Shown piece by piece: positions 23,001 to 37,000 of a stretch of DNA of 37,500 bases (positions are counted from its first letter, which is position 1; every line of letters starts with the position of its first letter). Source of the DNA: Bigelowiella natans CCMP2755 (taxonomy: Eukaryota; Cercozoa; Chlorarachniophyceae); NCBI GenBank assembly GCA_000320545.1, contig ADNK01001581.1, forward strand, positions 1 through 37,500. Direction: 5' to 3'. The position numbers and the translations under genes are program-made. The notes beneath the pieces were generated by a model. The model was not told the DNA's origin, did no database searches, and worked only from the letters and a program-made list of their open reading frames with translations.

Positions 23001-26000
23001 GTGAGCAACTTAAGGAATTGATAGCTTTCGCTATAAGCCACATGGGTCTTATTGGAAAAACCTTTCATCCATTCTACACTGTCCCCGTCAGGAACTGCAA
23101 TTGCACCTTCCTGTCTAATTGGCTTAGGCTTAATCTTACATTTTCCTGCATCAGTTTGCCAAAACAAAATATTTCGAATTACAGCGCCTGGATGGTAGAC
23201 GCCGACTCCAAGGTTTATCAGCGACTTCCAAAGATCATCCAAGCTCCCCTTTACTTTAAACTTCACTTCAAAGAGTCTCTCAATTTTTCCGGAATAACGC
23301 TCAAGGCGGAAAGCTTTTCCAACCTTTTCAAAATCTTCGGAAGGGCTCCACTTTTTATATGCATATTTGAGTTTTTTAGCATCTTTCAAGATTTCTTTTT
23401 CATGGATGTGTATTCTGATTTGCTGCAATATTTCACATTTCAATTTGAAACAATGTGCGTACTCGTCATCCACTATGCTTTCTTCGAGTGATTTTTGGAG
23501 ATTATCCTCGCACTTAATCCACCAATTTATCTCCTTCCCTGGATAGCAGAACTCTCCTGTACGACGTTGAGATAAAATTGCTTCTTCGATTTTTTTGACG
23601 CACTCCGCCACCATCTTTTTCCGAGCTTGAGTGTCATCATTTGGCCGGTGAGTCTTTAAAATTACCTTCACTTTTTCACTGATGGTATCAAACGTGGAAG
23701 ACCTTGAAATTCGGGAATCACCCTCCAAAGTGCTAGAGCTGTCACGAGGTGACGCTGGTGGGCCAGATTGAGCCGGTTCAACTGGATTGGTAACAGTACG
23801 TAATCTCATTCCCTCATCTCCTTCATTTGTCCGGTTATTTGTCTTGCGTTCCTTGACGTATTTAAAGGGTTCTAAGGAGTAAATGTTATCTTCTGCAATT
23901 ATTTTCAAAGGGCTGTCTGGCCAGACGGTTTCGTCAGATATAGTGGGTTCAATTTGATTAATAACACTTCCCGTCTTATTTTCAGAAGTAAGCAAATTGT
24001 CCTCCTCAGTCAATCTGACTGCAAACTTGCTCACGTCATTAATTCTGAAGGGTAAAATGAGTTTGTTTCCCCACATTTCGGCAACATCAAGCAACTCGAC
24101 AACCGCCATTTGAGCCACACGATTCGGAAGTTCATGGCCAGGATTAGGGGACATGATCTTCTGAAGGAGAGATAGCACACTGTCACAGCAAGAGAATTCG
24201 TCGGATCTATAGTTTCGAAACAGAACAAACGATTGGAATAAAGCCTCGATGTCGTTTCTGGAGAAGGTTCGGCAAATATCAGAACTTGATATACAACTGG
24301 AAAGAAGAATTGTCGCCACTTTATTTACGCAAGCGAACGACCATGCAAGGTTGGTATTGTGATCATGGTTTTGTGGATTTTCTTTGCCCTCTTCTTCTCC
24401 AGCAAATTTGTCAGCATCTTGGTTCGATGTCAACTCGAATTCGCGATTTTGACATTTTCTCATGAGATGTACCGCCAAATTGTTGCCGTGTTTCAACACC
24501 TGCAAATCATGGAATTGTGAATGGCACAACAATAAGTCGTGAGTGCAACCGCGACCTCAAGCAACTCCGTGATGAGTCCTTTTTCCGTTGCCAACCGTTT
24601 TGAATTACGAATGGACTGTTCTGTTAACAATGGGGAATGAACATTTGATGCAACAACCTTTGTAGGCACACAGAAATGTCGACAAAAACAAAATTATCGA
24701 ATTAAAATTGCAGACCCCATGTTCCGTCGTTTCTTTGTTTTGCACGCTTTGAGTTCAAATCGACACCTTTCAAGCGAAATGTACCGTCTCAAATCAAAAC
24801 ACATGAGCCCATTTCTATGTTGGTTGCTTGCCATGTGCATGTCAAAAAATGATACGAATGCTGAATGCAGAATATGTGATTTTGGTCATGACACTTTTCA
24901 AGTTTTAACGTTCCGCCAAAAAGTTATAGTCCACCTCCGAAGAACTGCAGAAGCTCTAGACAACACATTGTTATTTGCTTGTGCATCAATGCCTGGGCCC
25001 GGCAAAAAATGTTCAATAAAGAATTTGAGACTTGGAAAAATGACGCAAAATGCACGCTTCCATGCTGGTTGTGTAACTAATCAAAAATTTCGAACCAACC
25101 ATGAAGAAAACAAGGTTTGTAAGGTATTTCAAAGGAAAAAATAATGCTTTTTGAATTTTCAAGTTTGTGTGATGGCAAGCCGCTTCATTATGGTCCACTG
25201 AACAATGCGGAGCACCTCTTCTTCCTTTGACATTGTATCTGTTTTGTTGTCACATGGTTGAAACATGCACGGCTAAATCAAGCGAAACACAAACGCGAAA
25301 GTGTGGTGAAAATTGCGATTGCGGACATAAAATGCATAACGTTTAATCGCATGAATATACCTTCGAAATGTTCTCCCGGCTGCTCATTTTTGGCAAAGCT
25401 GTAAAATTCCCACACACCACAACTAGTGGTCATTTTTTTCCTCAAGGGATTTGTCTGTTGAAATCAAATAAATACATTACATCCCGAAGTTTTTAAAAAT
25501 GCCCAAGCTGTACATTGAATTCACTGTGTAGTGACAATGTTGCCTGTTTAGTTGAACCCACTCGATGCATTTTCATGATTTGCCCGATCCGAACGTGCAC
25601 ATTCAGACTTGCCAATATGACTTGCAAACGTTCTCGGACACCTCATGATTGATGCAAATGTGAAAATGTTAGATTTTTCCTTCAATTGAAAAAATGTGTT
25701 TGCTGTAACACTGTACCACCAACAGTGCGTTGCCAAAATACAACTTGCCTCTAGAACCAAAAATGTAAAACTATGTTGCTTTCACACAACTCGCATGTGG
25801 ATGAAAAACAGTAACTAGTTACCCTTGTCAGGAAGCTGCCGTTGTTTTTTGTGTGATTTTGCGCGTTTGAGTTCGCGTGGGGTGATTGAGGCTCCGTGTT
25901 GGCCCATCGGCAACTGATGAGGCGATGAGACTCCGTGTTGGCCCACCGGCAACTGACGTCGAGGATGCACGAAAACGGGGGCATTTAACACTTGCAGACA

Positions 26001-29000
26001 AGAAAATGATTTTAAATTTCACAACAACAAAAACCGATAGAAGTTCAACTATGTTTATGCGTAACTTTAGTCGGGGTCAATAAAAAAGAGAATCGGTTCT
26101 TCGGAATAAAATAAATTTATGTTTGGGTTGGTGTCCATCTTCTATGTAGTGGAAAATAAAAAAATATTGCGATCAGTAACCTTTTGTTCAGGCTCAGATT
26201 GGGATGTGTACTTGAGCACTTGTAGCAACTCTTGAAGCACTAGATTGATTGTGGCCCACTTTGTTCTACTGAGACTAGAACTGCAAAAACCATTTTGCCA
26301 TTTTGCAACGTCATGTATATGCTGAAATCAAACCACTGTTTGACACATGCTGACAAAGAATGACTATAGAATTGCTGCATCCAATTCAATAGAGTTTAAA
26401 TTTTGCCTAACACAATCAATTCGCAGACCTCGTGTGGAACTCATTTAATGTGTTACTTTGCTCCTGGAGGTACGCATACACATCATCCAGTGTCTCCAAA
26501 GTCCGGCTGTTAAACAATCCACCCATTTAAAAGATTTCGCGAAATACAGTTAGATATCAGTACCAATTTTTACTGTGCCAGAAAAATATGATAATGCAGC
26601 CACCCAAAATAGAAGGCACATGTGCAACATCTCTGCTTTTGACCCGAAGATCAAAATGAGTTCGAACTTCAGTGAGTTTCGTGTTAATTCTTTACTGCTT
26701 AAAGCGAACATTCAAACTATCTGTTTTCTATTTACACAACTCATACCAGATTCTTCTCCCAACATTTTTTTCAACAACCCGGCTGCTACGTCTCGATCTC
26801 CTTGGCATTGCAGCAAAATCTTTAAGCTAATACAGATGAAAATATGTGATTGTTATAAGAATACACTCTGTGGATGTTGTTTGGTCAAGTAATATCATAC
26901 TTCCATTTCCGCTCGTATGCTACGGGAACGTGACATATCCCTACGAATCCCCTTTATTTTCTAAACAAAGAAACGAATTTAGCTAATGTGAACCAATAAA
27001 ACAATATTTGGAAAAACTTAACCCAACAAAAAGTTAATCGTAAATGCATGGAGTTTCAAATTCGAGCCCGAATCTAGACCAGAAATCATACCCTTTTAGT
27101 CTCAAATCTTTTTAGGTGGGATTTGTTATCTGAAATGTTCAGAAGCAATAAATTACTACCACATAAAAAGTATCATTTTTTCCTACAACATTTTACGAAC
27201 GAATGTACGAAACTATTTTAATGATAGAAATGTCAGGCTTGGTTTGTGCTATCAGGCTACAATCAATTTCTGAAGTGGTAGAAGAATTAGGTGATATACA
27301 CTTGACACAACAAATTCGATTCAACCCAAAAAAAATGATGTTGGACATATGCCAGTCATGAAGTTAATCACATTTCTGTACCTTCTTCAGGCTGGATATT
27401 CCAGTTTTTTAATATTAGTTTGACGTAACTCAAAACTATTTTGAGAACATGTTGCTGTGTTATGGCCTTCCAGACTCTGTAATGAAGAAGGGAGATATGG
27501 AATAAAGAAAATTTTGCAGAGGTTTGTACATTTATGGTATATAAATTATTTAAACATTTAACATTTATTTTTATTTTTTACCCTAGATTTGTCCTTTCTC
27601 CAATTTTCAAATCTCCACTTAAAAAGTCAAAGACGATTTCATCAACTTCCTTTGCTGTAATAAGTTCAGATTTCCTAATTTCCTCGTTCATCTGATTGAG
27701 ATGCCACGGCCATATTTCCACAAATATAAGCTCAGATATACAAAATTGAATATGATGGAATAAAATAAATATCAAATCACTATATTTTGTTTTTATTTGT
27801 TGAAACAATTACATATTGACATTAAAATTGTAAAAAAATGCAAACAAAGAATTCATATATGCCAAACTAAACTACCATGTCAATGGGTGAAGGAGAATTT
27901 TTTTCCCCTACAACTGCATGTATTAAAAAAAATAACGGGCAATGATATCCAAATAAAATGGATTTTCTAATTTGAAGCTGCACCATTTCTTCCATTTTTG
28001 AGTAGATAAGCGACTCGTCAGTATGATCCATCAACCCCTTCATCTGAGGGAAACGAGATAATGGGGATGTAAAGATGCAATGTAGAATTATTTTAAGAGG
28101 TAAATTCTACTTGTAAGTTAGGAGAGGAGACACATTATTGTAAAATATCTCGCTATCACTTTTTGTCGAAGTCTTAAAAGAAAAATGATGCCCAATGTTA
28201 AACATTGAACAGAGAATGGCATCCAACCTGCATGGAGATATGCCGAAAGTGTTCTACAACATCGACTCTATGTATTTTCAATGAAAAAAACAGGTCTTAG
28301 ATTCACACACCATACATGTAAATTTCATTTCATTTGTTTATAGTTTAAAACCACCAATATCACCAGAGGCATGGGTTACATTTTTCAACTTTTTTTCTCA
28401 GTATAATTATCTTACCCGTGATACGAGTGGCGAGATAACTTTGATAGTACTGGATCCACATACAACACGCGGCTCACCTTTTAATTTAAAATATCACTTA
28501 TCTTACAGCAACCGATGCACAGACATTAAAGTATCAAATGGTTGAAACTGGTAAGTTCGTAGCTATCACATTCTTTCTATGCATAGTAACTAAAGCCAAA
28601 ATTAAATAAACATCTCATTTACCACTTTTTCTGACTACGCATCGCCGATTTTAAATGAATACCTCGATTAGATTTCTCTTTATTCGAATGAGCATTAATT
28701 TCCAGCGTTTGTCCAGTAAATTTGTAGCGTCTTTATTACAGAATGGTTCAGACACAGCATTCAATCTTAATTCGATAAAAACGAGAATTCACAATACTCA
28801 TGAAATTTGTCATTACAATGCCATTGAGTTTTAAAACAATTTTGGGCATGATAGTATATAAATTCATCTATCATTACGACGAATCCAATCTCAACGTCAT
28901 CAAAATATAGAAAAAAAACGTATTCCATAAGAATATTTATCTTTTAGAATTAGAAACCCACAACAATGTTACCAGTGTCATTTGTTTCGACTTCTTTCAA

Positions 29001-31004
29001 TTTCCTATCAATATCTTGAATCTGAGTTACATCGTAAAGAAAGTTATAACGTGAACATAATGGCTGCGAAAAAATGTGTATAACGAAGGTATAGTTAGAT
29101 AAAACCATTGATCTAATCTCCTCCTTTCTGAGCATTTTCCGCAAATGAATCGATGTTATTGCATTACCGACAACAATACCTGACCACAAGGGAAGACATT
29201 CTTAGAAAATAACATTCTGTAAGTCGCATTGCATCTTAATTACCTCGTACAAGCCACAAACATCCTCTAAAGTATTCTAAGGCCTCTCCGGATTTGCGTC
29301 GAGCTTCGGCTAGTTTCTTATCAACTTCCGCTGAAACATTCTTTTTGGAGTCTGCATGCCTCATACTACTCTTTTGGTCACGTTGTACGTCTAATAATGT
29401 TGTAATATGCATGGAATTCTTTGTGTTAAACTTGTTTAAATGCTAATATCATACTGGTGAGGCACATTTGATTGATGTTTTGCCAACACAGATATTAAAC
29501 AGCAGAAAATGAAACAGCCGTTCGAACTTAGGAATCCAAATTATTTTTTATTGAAAGAAAACAAGAAACAAATGAATGCTTATCGTTCGATTCTAAAAAG
29601 AATAGCATCCATATAAATCTTAATATTATTTTCTTCCGTTGATCGAGACATTAAGGTCCGGTTACTTTATAGTCTTGATTAGAATATTTTCACTTTGGCT
29701 TTCGATTTAACGACAAATCTTCTCATACCTTCAACGTGTCGAGGATGGAAATCAGGTACCCAGTCCCAGAAATTGTGACTTTCAGAAAGCGTAATGGCGA
29801 AAGACTGTATAATGTATTTACAAAATTTACTTCATTTTTTGGTTACTCCACTTCACTTGTAAGATATTCAAAAAATTTACATAAAATTTAGTATTGAAAA
29901 TATTGATTCTACCATGAGTTACAATTATCACTATGGATAAAGGGGAAACAACTCTTAAGTGATGGAACAGCCGATTGATAGATATGTAAATGTTGTGTTA
30001 TTAGATTCACATTTTGAGTATAAATCATGTTGTGGTTCGTATTTATCCACATTATAGGATTATACTACTAAAGAAATAACCCATGGTATGTACCTCTCCA
30101 TGATTGAAACTGTACGACTGTGATTTCTAAGTTTTGCGGATTTGAAAATGAGCGATACTAAATTTTACTTCGAGATAGCAAAAATACTGTTGAATACAAA
30201 TTTCTTCATGTTTACCAACATTTTTTTCACCTATTTCAGTTTTATCAGATTTCAACGAACATGTTATATTATACAAATAATTTAGCACATTAATAGGGAA
30301 AACAAGACTAGTTTACACGACTGAGAAGTGCCATTGCCACACAAAACGCAGAAAAAATTACACAATCCACAACAACATAATGAATATGTAAAATACAAAA
30401 ACCTTATCCAAGACATTCTTGTGGTTGTGCATTAAGTCTTCAGGTTTCCTAACGGAGATTTTAAGAACAATGATTTAATGCTTGCGGTAAAAGGCTCTTA
30501 CTGTATGATAACATCTCTCATTATATGATTAATGAATCGAATAAAAATATTATCACGTGTAATTCACACAATCCTAAATCCATTTAAATGCATGTTTACA
30601 TAGTTCCAAATATTTATGTTAGATGCTCTGAATTTGTTTTTTAAATTCATGATGAGAAGGGAAAAGTTAGGTATGTAATTACGCAAACTCTGTAGCACCA
30701 GGTGGTTGTCCAACCTTAATTTTAACTCCAACAACTAATTCAATGCAAAAAGTCATTACAGACGTTCGTAACACTATTGGAGAAAGCCAGTACACTACAT
30801 TTGTGCCAAAACATCGACATACCATGTAAGACCAACTGTCGCCTATCATATTGCTTCCCCTTTTTATTCATATTTCTTCATGACATACATACCATTATCA
30901 AAACAATCATCGTTGATGCTGCTCCTGATTTTCCCTTTTTCCAATATTGGTACCAGCCTGACACGCAGGTAAGTACATTTGGCTTTCTCATGCATTTGTT
31001 GTTA

Positions 31005-31045
<41 letters not shown>

Positions 31046-34000
31046 AGGAATTATAAATAGCTCTTATAGACTCATGCTGATGATTTCGGGTCCCAAATAG
31101 GAACATATAAACCCTGACTCAACCGTCATTTCTTTGAAAAATTAATATGTTAAAGCAACTTTTACGAAAATAATTTTTTCATGGTTTTATTGTAACTTGA
31201 AATGAAATTACCTTCCGTATCCACGCGAAAGCAATGAGGATTCGCTCCAAAAGAACATCTTAAAAATTTCCTGTTGATTGGTTTCTATGTGGACCTGTAA
31301 GAGTTGCCATAAATGAACGAAACATTTTCTAATATGGCCAGACGCCAAGGTTTCGTTTGATTCGCTCTATTTAAATCCTAACATTTTTTTTAAATCCAAA
31401 AGTAAAAACAATATTCTTACATTGCCGTATTCGCAAAATACTGTAACAAAGTCTGGAATTTTTTTCCAAACCTAACGATCAAACAAATATGCGCTTTAAT
31501 TCTCGACGTACTCGAAAACATTAACTTACACACGCATGAAGAAGAAAACATGATATAGCTACTAGTTCAATAGATTTTCGACATGATCCAGGAACGACTA
31601 CAACCAATTTTGCAATAGTAGCACGGATTGATATTTGAAGATATCAAAATTAAGATCTGACTAGGGTGATAACCGTTTCAAAATTCCACATCATGAGCCG
31701 AACAAGATGATTGTGCCATCCATGTACAATGCAACTCCTAAAAAAATACAGTTCTATTACATTTTTTATATCTGGGAGTCTGTGTACGAGCATGGTAAAA
31801 TATATGAACTAACTTTTTAGAAGTCTCCGAGTTAGTACTTTCTTCCTTGAATTCACTTTCTTCATCACTGCGGGTTTCTCTAAGAGATGCACCATCAATC
31901 ACATAGCAAATAGCCACCATATATTAGCTTAACGTTCAAGAATACTGTGTTATACACATAAAATAATGAATTACAAGAAATAATGATTGCACGACATGTC
32001 CGAAGTGCATGGCACTTATCCATAGTTCCAAGTTTCATATTCAATTTCGCAAACCTTGTGAAAAGTAACTTTCTGTTGTCTTTGTAAAGATAACGGATTT
32101 GCTCCAGGAGGATATTCGCCTTTGATAATAATTTTTGGTAATAATTATGCCGAAATCAAACTAAAATAAATCTGAAAAACATCAATAATTACAATATAAA
32201 CATAAAAATTGTCCCACTATATCAATATGCAAGTACTAGTTTAGATTCTCCTTCGGTAACGAGCCAGTCCCAGATATATGTTAGATATCTAAGTTATGGT
32301 TAATCTTACAGAAACGTAATCCAAAATTCTATCAACTTTTCAACTTTTCAATTTCAGTGTCACTAAATTATGATTTGACATGGACTGAAAAAAGGTCAAT
32401 CGGTGTGGTCATAGCATTCGTGCACTTCGTGCACAACTTAATGTTGAGTTTCCAAAATAACAACGCACATTCATTCGTATACAACCTTTGTCCTGCATTG
32501 TTGTTATTGTTTCGATTGCTGCAAAATCTCTTTGCCACCTGACCAAAAATAAGTGTGCATATGCCATATAGTTTTGTATTGCATTTGTTGACACTTCTTA
32601 ATGTAGTTTCTCATAGTAGTGTCTCATATTCATTTTTTAACTTAAAATAGTTCATATGACATACGTAAGTCTTCATTGATTCGTTCATCCAGGCCATCAA
32701 TTTGAAGAGGTGTAAAATCTGTTCCATAACACGATTAGAAAAATAAAAGTGCTTTTGTTAAACACGTTAAATGCATAACTCGATCCAGTGCTAGTCAAAT
32801 TCTCACTTCCGTTATAATGTTTATCACTAATTGCAGTTTAAAATAGTGCATTGTTTACAAAATACAATTAGAAACTAACTTTTTATCAAAGTGAATATCT
32901 CTAACATTTGTCCCAATGATTCAGAAATAAATCAGATGTGCATCAAAGTAACTAAAACGTGCTCTATGAGAGTATATTTAATATCAGGTAAAGTTCTTCT
33001 GACCAAATAAGATAATAATACTTTACAACTAAGACGTCAAATTGAAACACTTACCGTACATATCAGCTCCGTGGTTATTCGGGTTATTCTTCTTAAGTGC
33101 GCAATCAACTAAAACATTTACCAATTGTACGAAACATGTGTTAAAACTTCGAAAAACCTTTTTTTTTTCTGAAATGGGATTGAGGTATAGAAAATACACT
33201 CATTACAATACTTTGTTGCTTTGATATTCTTTCAGATCTTTTTTGCCAGTCTATAAGTAACACAATAATGTCAAATGGCATGTATGATTATTGTCATTAG
33301 ATAACGAAGATATATTGGAATCCAAAAAGCAGTATTTACTAATTAAAGTTTAAAAAAGTTGTTTTAATTAAATATTGTTTGCACGCAAAAGGAGCGTTTT
33401 AGTATTTACCTTCATTCCATCCTTACCCCACTTCCATTTGGGCTTTTGGATCTATTTATTTTGTCAATGAAGAAGGAAGTCCGCTTCAAATTTGATTCTT
33501 TTTTTTTCTCTTATTGGTAACAAAAGACTTTTCAAGATATACAACAGACAGCCAGCATGATTGTAATGTTGCTTCTGAGACGGAAAAACAAAAATCTCTT
33601 GTACGTATACTAGGCTTTTTAGTTGGAAATTTGTAAACCAACAAAATGTCTACCGTTTTTTTGCGTCTTTTTTTTTTCGAAAATGACATGTCTGTTTAAT
33701 CAAACGATAAAGTTAGCAATCCTGCATGCATATTTGCTAAAATAAATAAGCCTGTGTAACTAGGACAAATCAACAACGTAAATCCATGGTGGATAAAATT
33801 GATCACAAAATTAGAGACCCTAAGTTAAAAATGTCAAATTATTATAAATAGGACTTCAATTTCAAACCTTCTTCTGTCCTTAGAGATAGCCTACCTTTTT
33901 TGTCTTCAGACATTTTACAATAGAGTTTAACTGTCTTTTCGTACAACCTGATATACCAAGGCCATAATGTTTGTAGAGTGTCGACAAGTATTAACAATAA

Positions 34001-37000
34001 TCCAGAAAATAAAACTGTACTAGACATATGTTACTTTCCAAATTGAACGTAGGATGCATCTCCATAGGCGTTTTGTGTCGTCTTATTCGAATCTTTATTG
34101 AATACACAATCTTGAGTCATTGCAAATTTAAAAAAATATGCTCTAACGCGTAAAATTGGTTCGAGGAAGACACAACATAAATATTCCACAACAAAAATGA
34201 GACCTCATATAAAAATCGGACAACGGTGTGTTCCAACTATATTGTTTTGTTACTTCCTTCTAGACGCTGCTTCTCGTCTGGCTTTGCAAGCTTATTGGTG
34301 TATTATTTTAACATTACAATATATAAATGCGGGGAATATGAAGTAAATATGATGAGATGAACAAGAAAATTAGAACGAGAGAAGAAGAGAGAGGAAAAAT
34401 ACGAAAAAAATAAAAAGATCAAAAAGATAAATATCAATAGCACCATCAGGAAATATACCTTTATTTTAGGACGAAATTTTGGATCCGTTGTTTTCGGTTT
34501 CATCTGTTACACAATATAAATTTGTAATCAGGTTAAGGAGGCCAATCGCTAACATAGTTCAATCTTGCAAGTGGAATATTTTTATTTTCAGTACTCTTCT
34601 GCGTCTAAAAATCTCTTTCACTGTGCGCAAAAGTTAAATATAAATGGTACCAAAAACTTTTCTTCCTTGGGCCTTGGGCCTAAATGTAAAGTACACACAG
34701 ATTAAACGAATGTTACTCATATGAAGGGACATACATCTGTGCGTCAAGCAATGTGTACATAATGTACATTATGGGAAAAACCCTGGCCAAAGCAAAAATT
34801 GATGAAATTAATTATGGTCTCGTAGTTGTTATAAACTGTCGCTATTTTTTTGGAACCGGCTCTTTGGGCTAGAATCGCAATTTCTCGGACAAACTTGTAT
34901 TCTGGATTTTGGTTCGCCTTGAAATTAAACCAGTTCCGTCATAATGAGAAGGTGCAAAAAAAATAGGCAAATTTACTGCGTAAAAAATATGGTGATCAGT
35001 AATACTAAAGTAGTATATTCCGATCCAATCTATTTCACATTATCTCAATGTATTTTAAGTTTTTACTTGTTATTTCTAGTTATTCTCGAAATACAATACC
35101 TTAATGAGGAGACAATTGCATGACTCCGTGAGGATGGTGTTTGTTGGAATACGAAATCCAACCTGACAGGGAATCCCAAGCGGAAACTTAAAAGTCAGAA
35201 TCGAAAAAAAAATTGCATGAAAAACTAAAAAAACACGTCACCTGTTTCGTACTACACAAGACGTTTTTAGTTCATGATTATCACAAATAAATCGGCAAAA
35301 CCTCAGATCGCTACCTTGGTGCCAAGATCCACGGCGGTGATCAGTTCGTCCGTTGACTTCTCCCGATCCTCGTCACTGTATTTTGATGGACTGTTCCCGG
35401 TTTTTCTCGATTTTGAATCTGAAAAGATGTGAATCAAATGAGTAACATATGCAGCATAAATTTTGAAAGACGTGTATCGTCAATCTGTAAACAAAGTCAT
35501 TATGATCCGTCTCCTATTCAGATAACTCAACTTGGGATATAACCATCTCGTAAGTGTTCCCGTAGTATTGGTGATGTCGATACAAACGCATGCTTCGATT
35601 GCGAGTCAAGCAAAATCGATTACGAGCCGAGCAAATTATATAATTTGAGTGTTCTAGATATTGCAAAAAGAAACCGGGAAAAGACAACACCTGATTCGAC
35701 CCTTCCATGGCTTAAGTCATAGTTCTCCTACAGGAACAGTCAGAATCGAAATAATAAACAATATGTTATCATATACTAATCAATTAGAGTATTTAACCTT
35801 AGCCTGTATCATTATTTTAAGGGCTAGCTTTTCTCGCAGCAGTCGTCCTCTTTCTAGAAGCTCCAAGGAGATCTTCGTACACATCAAAATGCAATAATAC
35901 GCAAAAAATTGTTATTATACGCGAAAAAATGTTTGCAATTATAAGTTGACCACGTACAAAATTAGGTACATATATTATTTGTCATCATGCAAATTTCTAT
36001 ACTTTATACCATATATTCTTATATACTTATGTGCATATTTTAATAAATACACATATGTATGTTATATTGTCTGTTCGCAATCGATTAACCCTATTCGCTT
36101 ACATTCAATGTACCTTGAAAATGTTCATACTGACAACTTGCTTTTGCACCAGTTTATTTGGTGTCCCTCTTCTTTTACCAATGTTCTGAGGATCCTGGGA
36201 TAAATGTGATGCAAATTAAATATCACTAAATATAGTATACAGAATATTAAATGTCTTCGTAAAGTGCATTTTTTTTTTGTATCCATGTCTCTGTAAATTG
36301 CTGTAACCTCAGTTATTTCGTCCGTGGTTGATATTGCCAGATTTCTTAGAACGCTAATTCCTGAGATATAAGAGTCTAATTTGTAGCCCTGATTTCTCTC
36401 ACGCGCTTTCTCTCGCTCGTTCTCGTAAACATATGATTCAACTTATAAAAGTAGTAGTAATAGACACAAAATGCGTTAACTTATCATACATTCAGTGTGA
36501 TTGTGTGCCGAAAAATGTAGTTACTAATCCAAATATACCAACATGCAGATATTAGGATTACGTATGCCTGTACCGCTATGAACATCAGCTTCGTATCTTT
36601 CCAAAACCGACTTTTGGATATTTCCATTCAGAACCTCTTTCCAAAGACCGTTTTTTTCCCACAACTTAAATGCGTAATCAAAATATAAACTGTTAATTTT
36701 CGTCCTATTCTAGGCATCAGATTCATTTTTTAAAAAATAACATTAATAAGTGGTTCCAATGATACGCCGACTTCTTCTATCAGAAGATTTACCAAATTAA
36801 TCTCGATTGTTTAATTAAGAAATGCAAATATTTGATTCTCACACTTATCCAACTAGATGGTTTTATCTCCAACAATCATTTGTATTTTTTCCGCACAACC
36901 GGTTTGTCTTTTTAAATGTTACCTCGCGCCTGAAGTATGTTCCCAAGAGCCTTAATATCTTCTGCTGACGGTACCTGCAATACCACGGGTTTTTTGGCAA

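Noticed and set aside
24719-25144. 141-codon plus-strand open frame as a separate gene
   Set aside because: It has no recognisable motif, lies inside a minus-strand intron, and has no supporting splice or regulatory signals; it is kept only as part of the unusual-intron finding.
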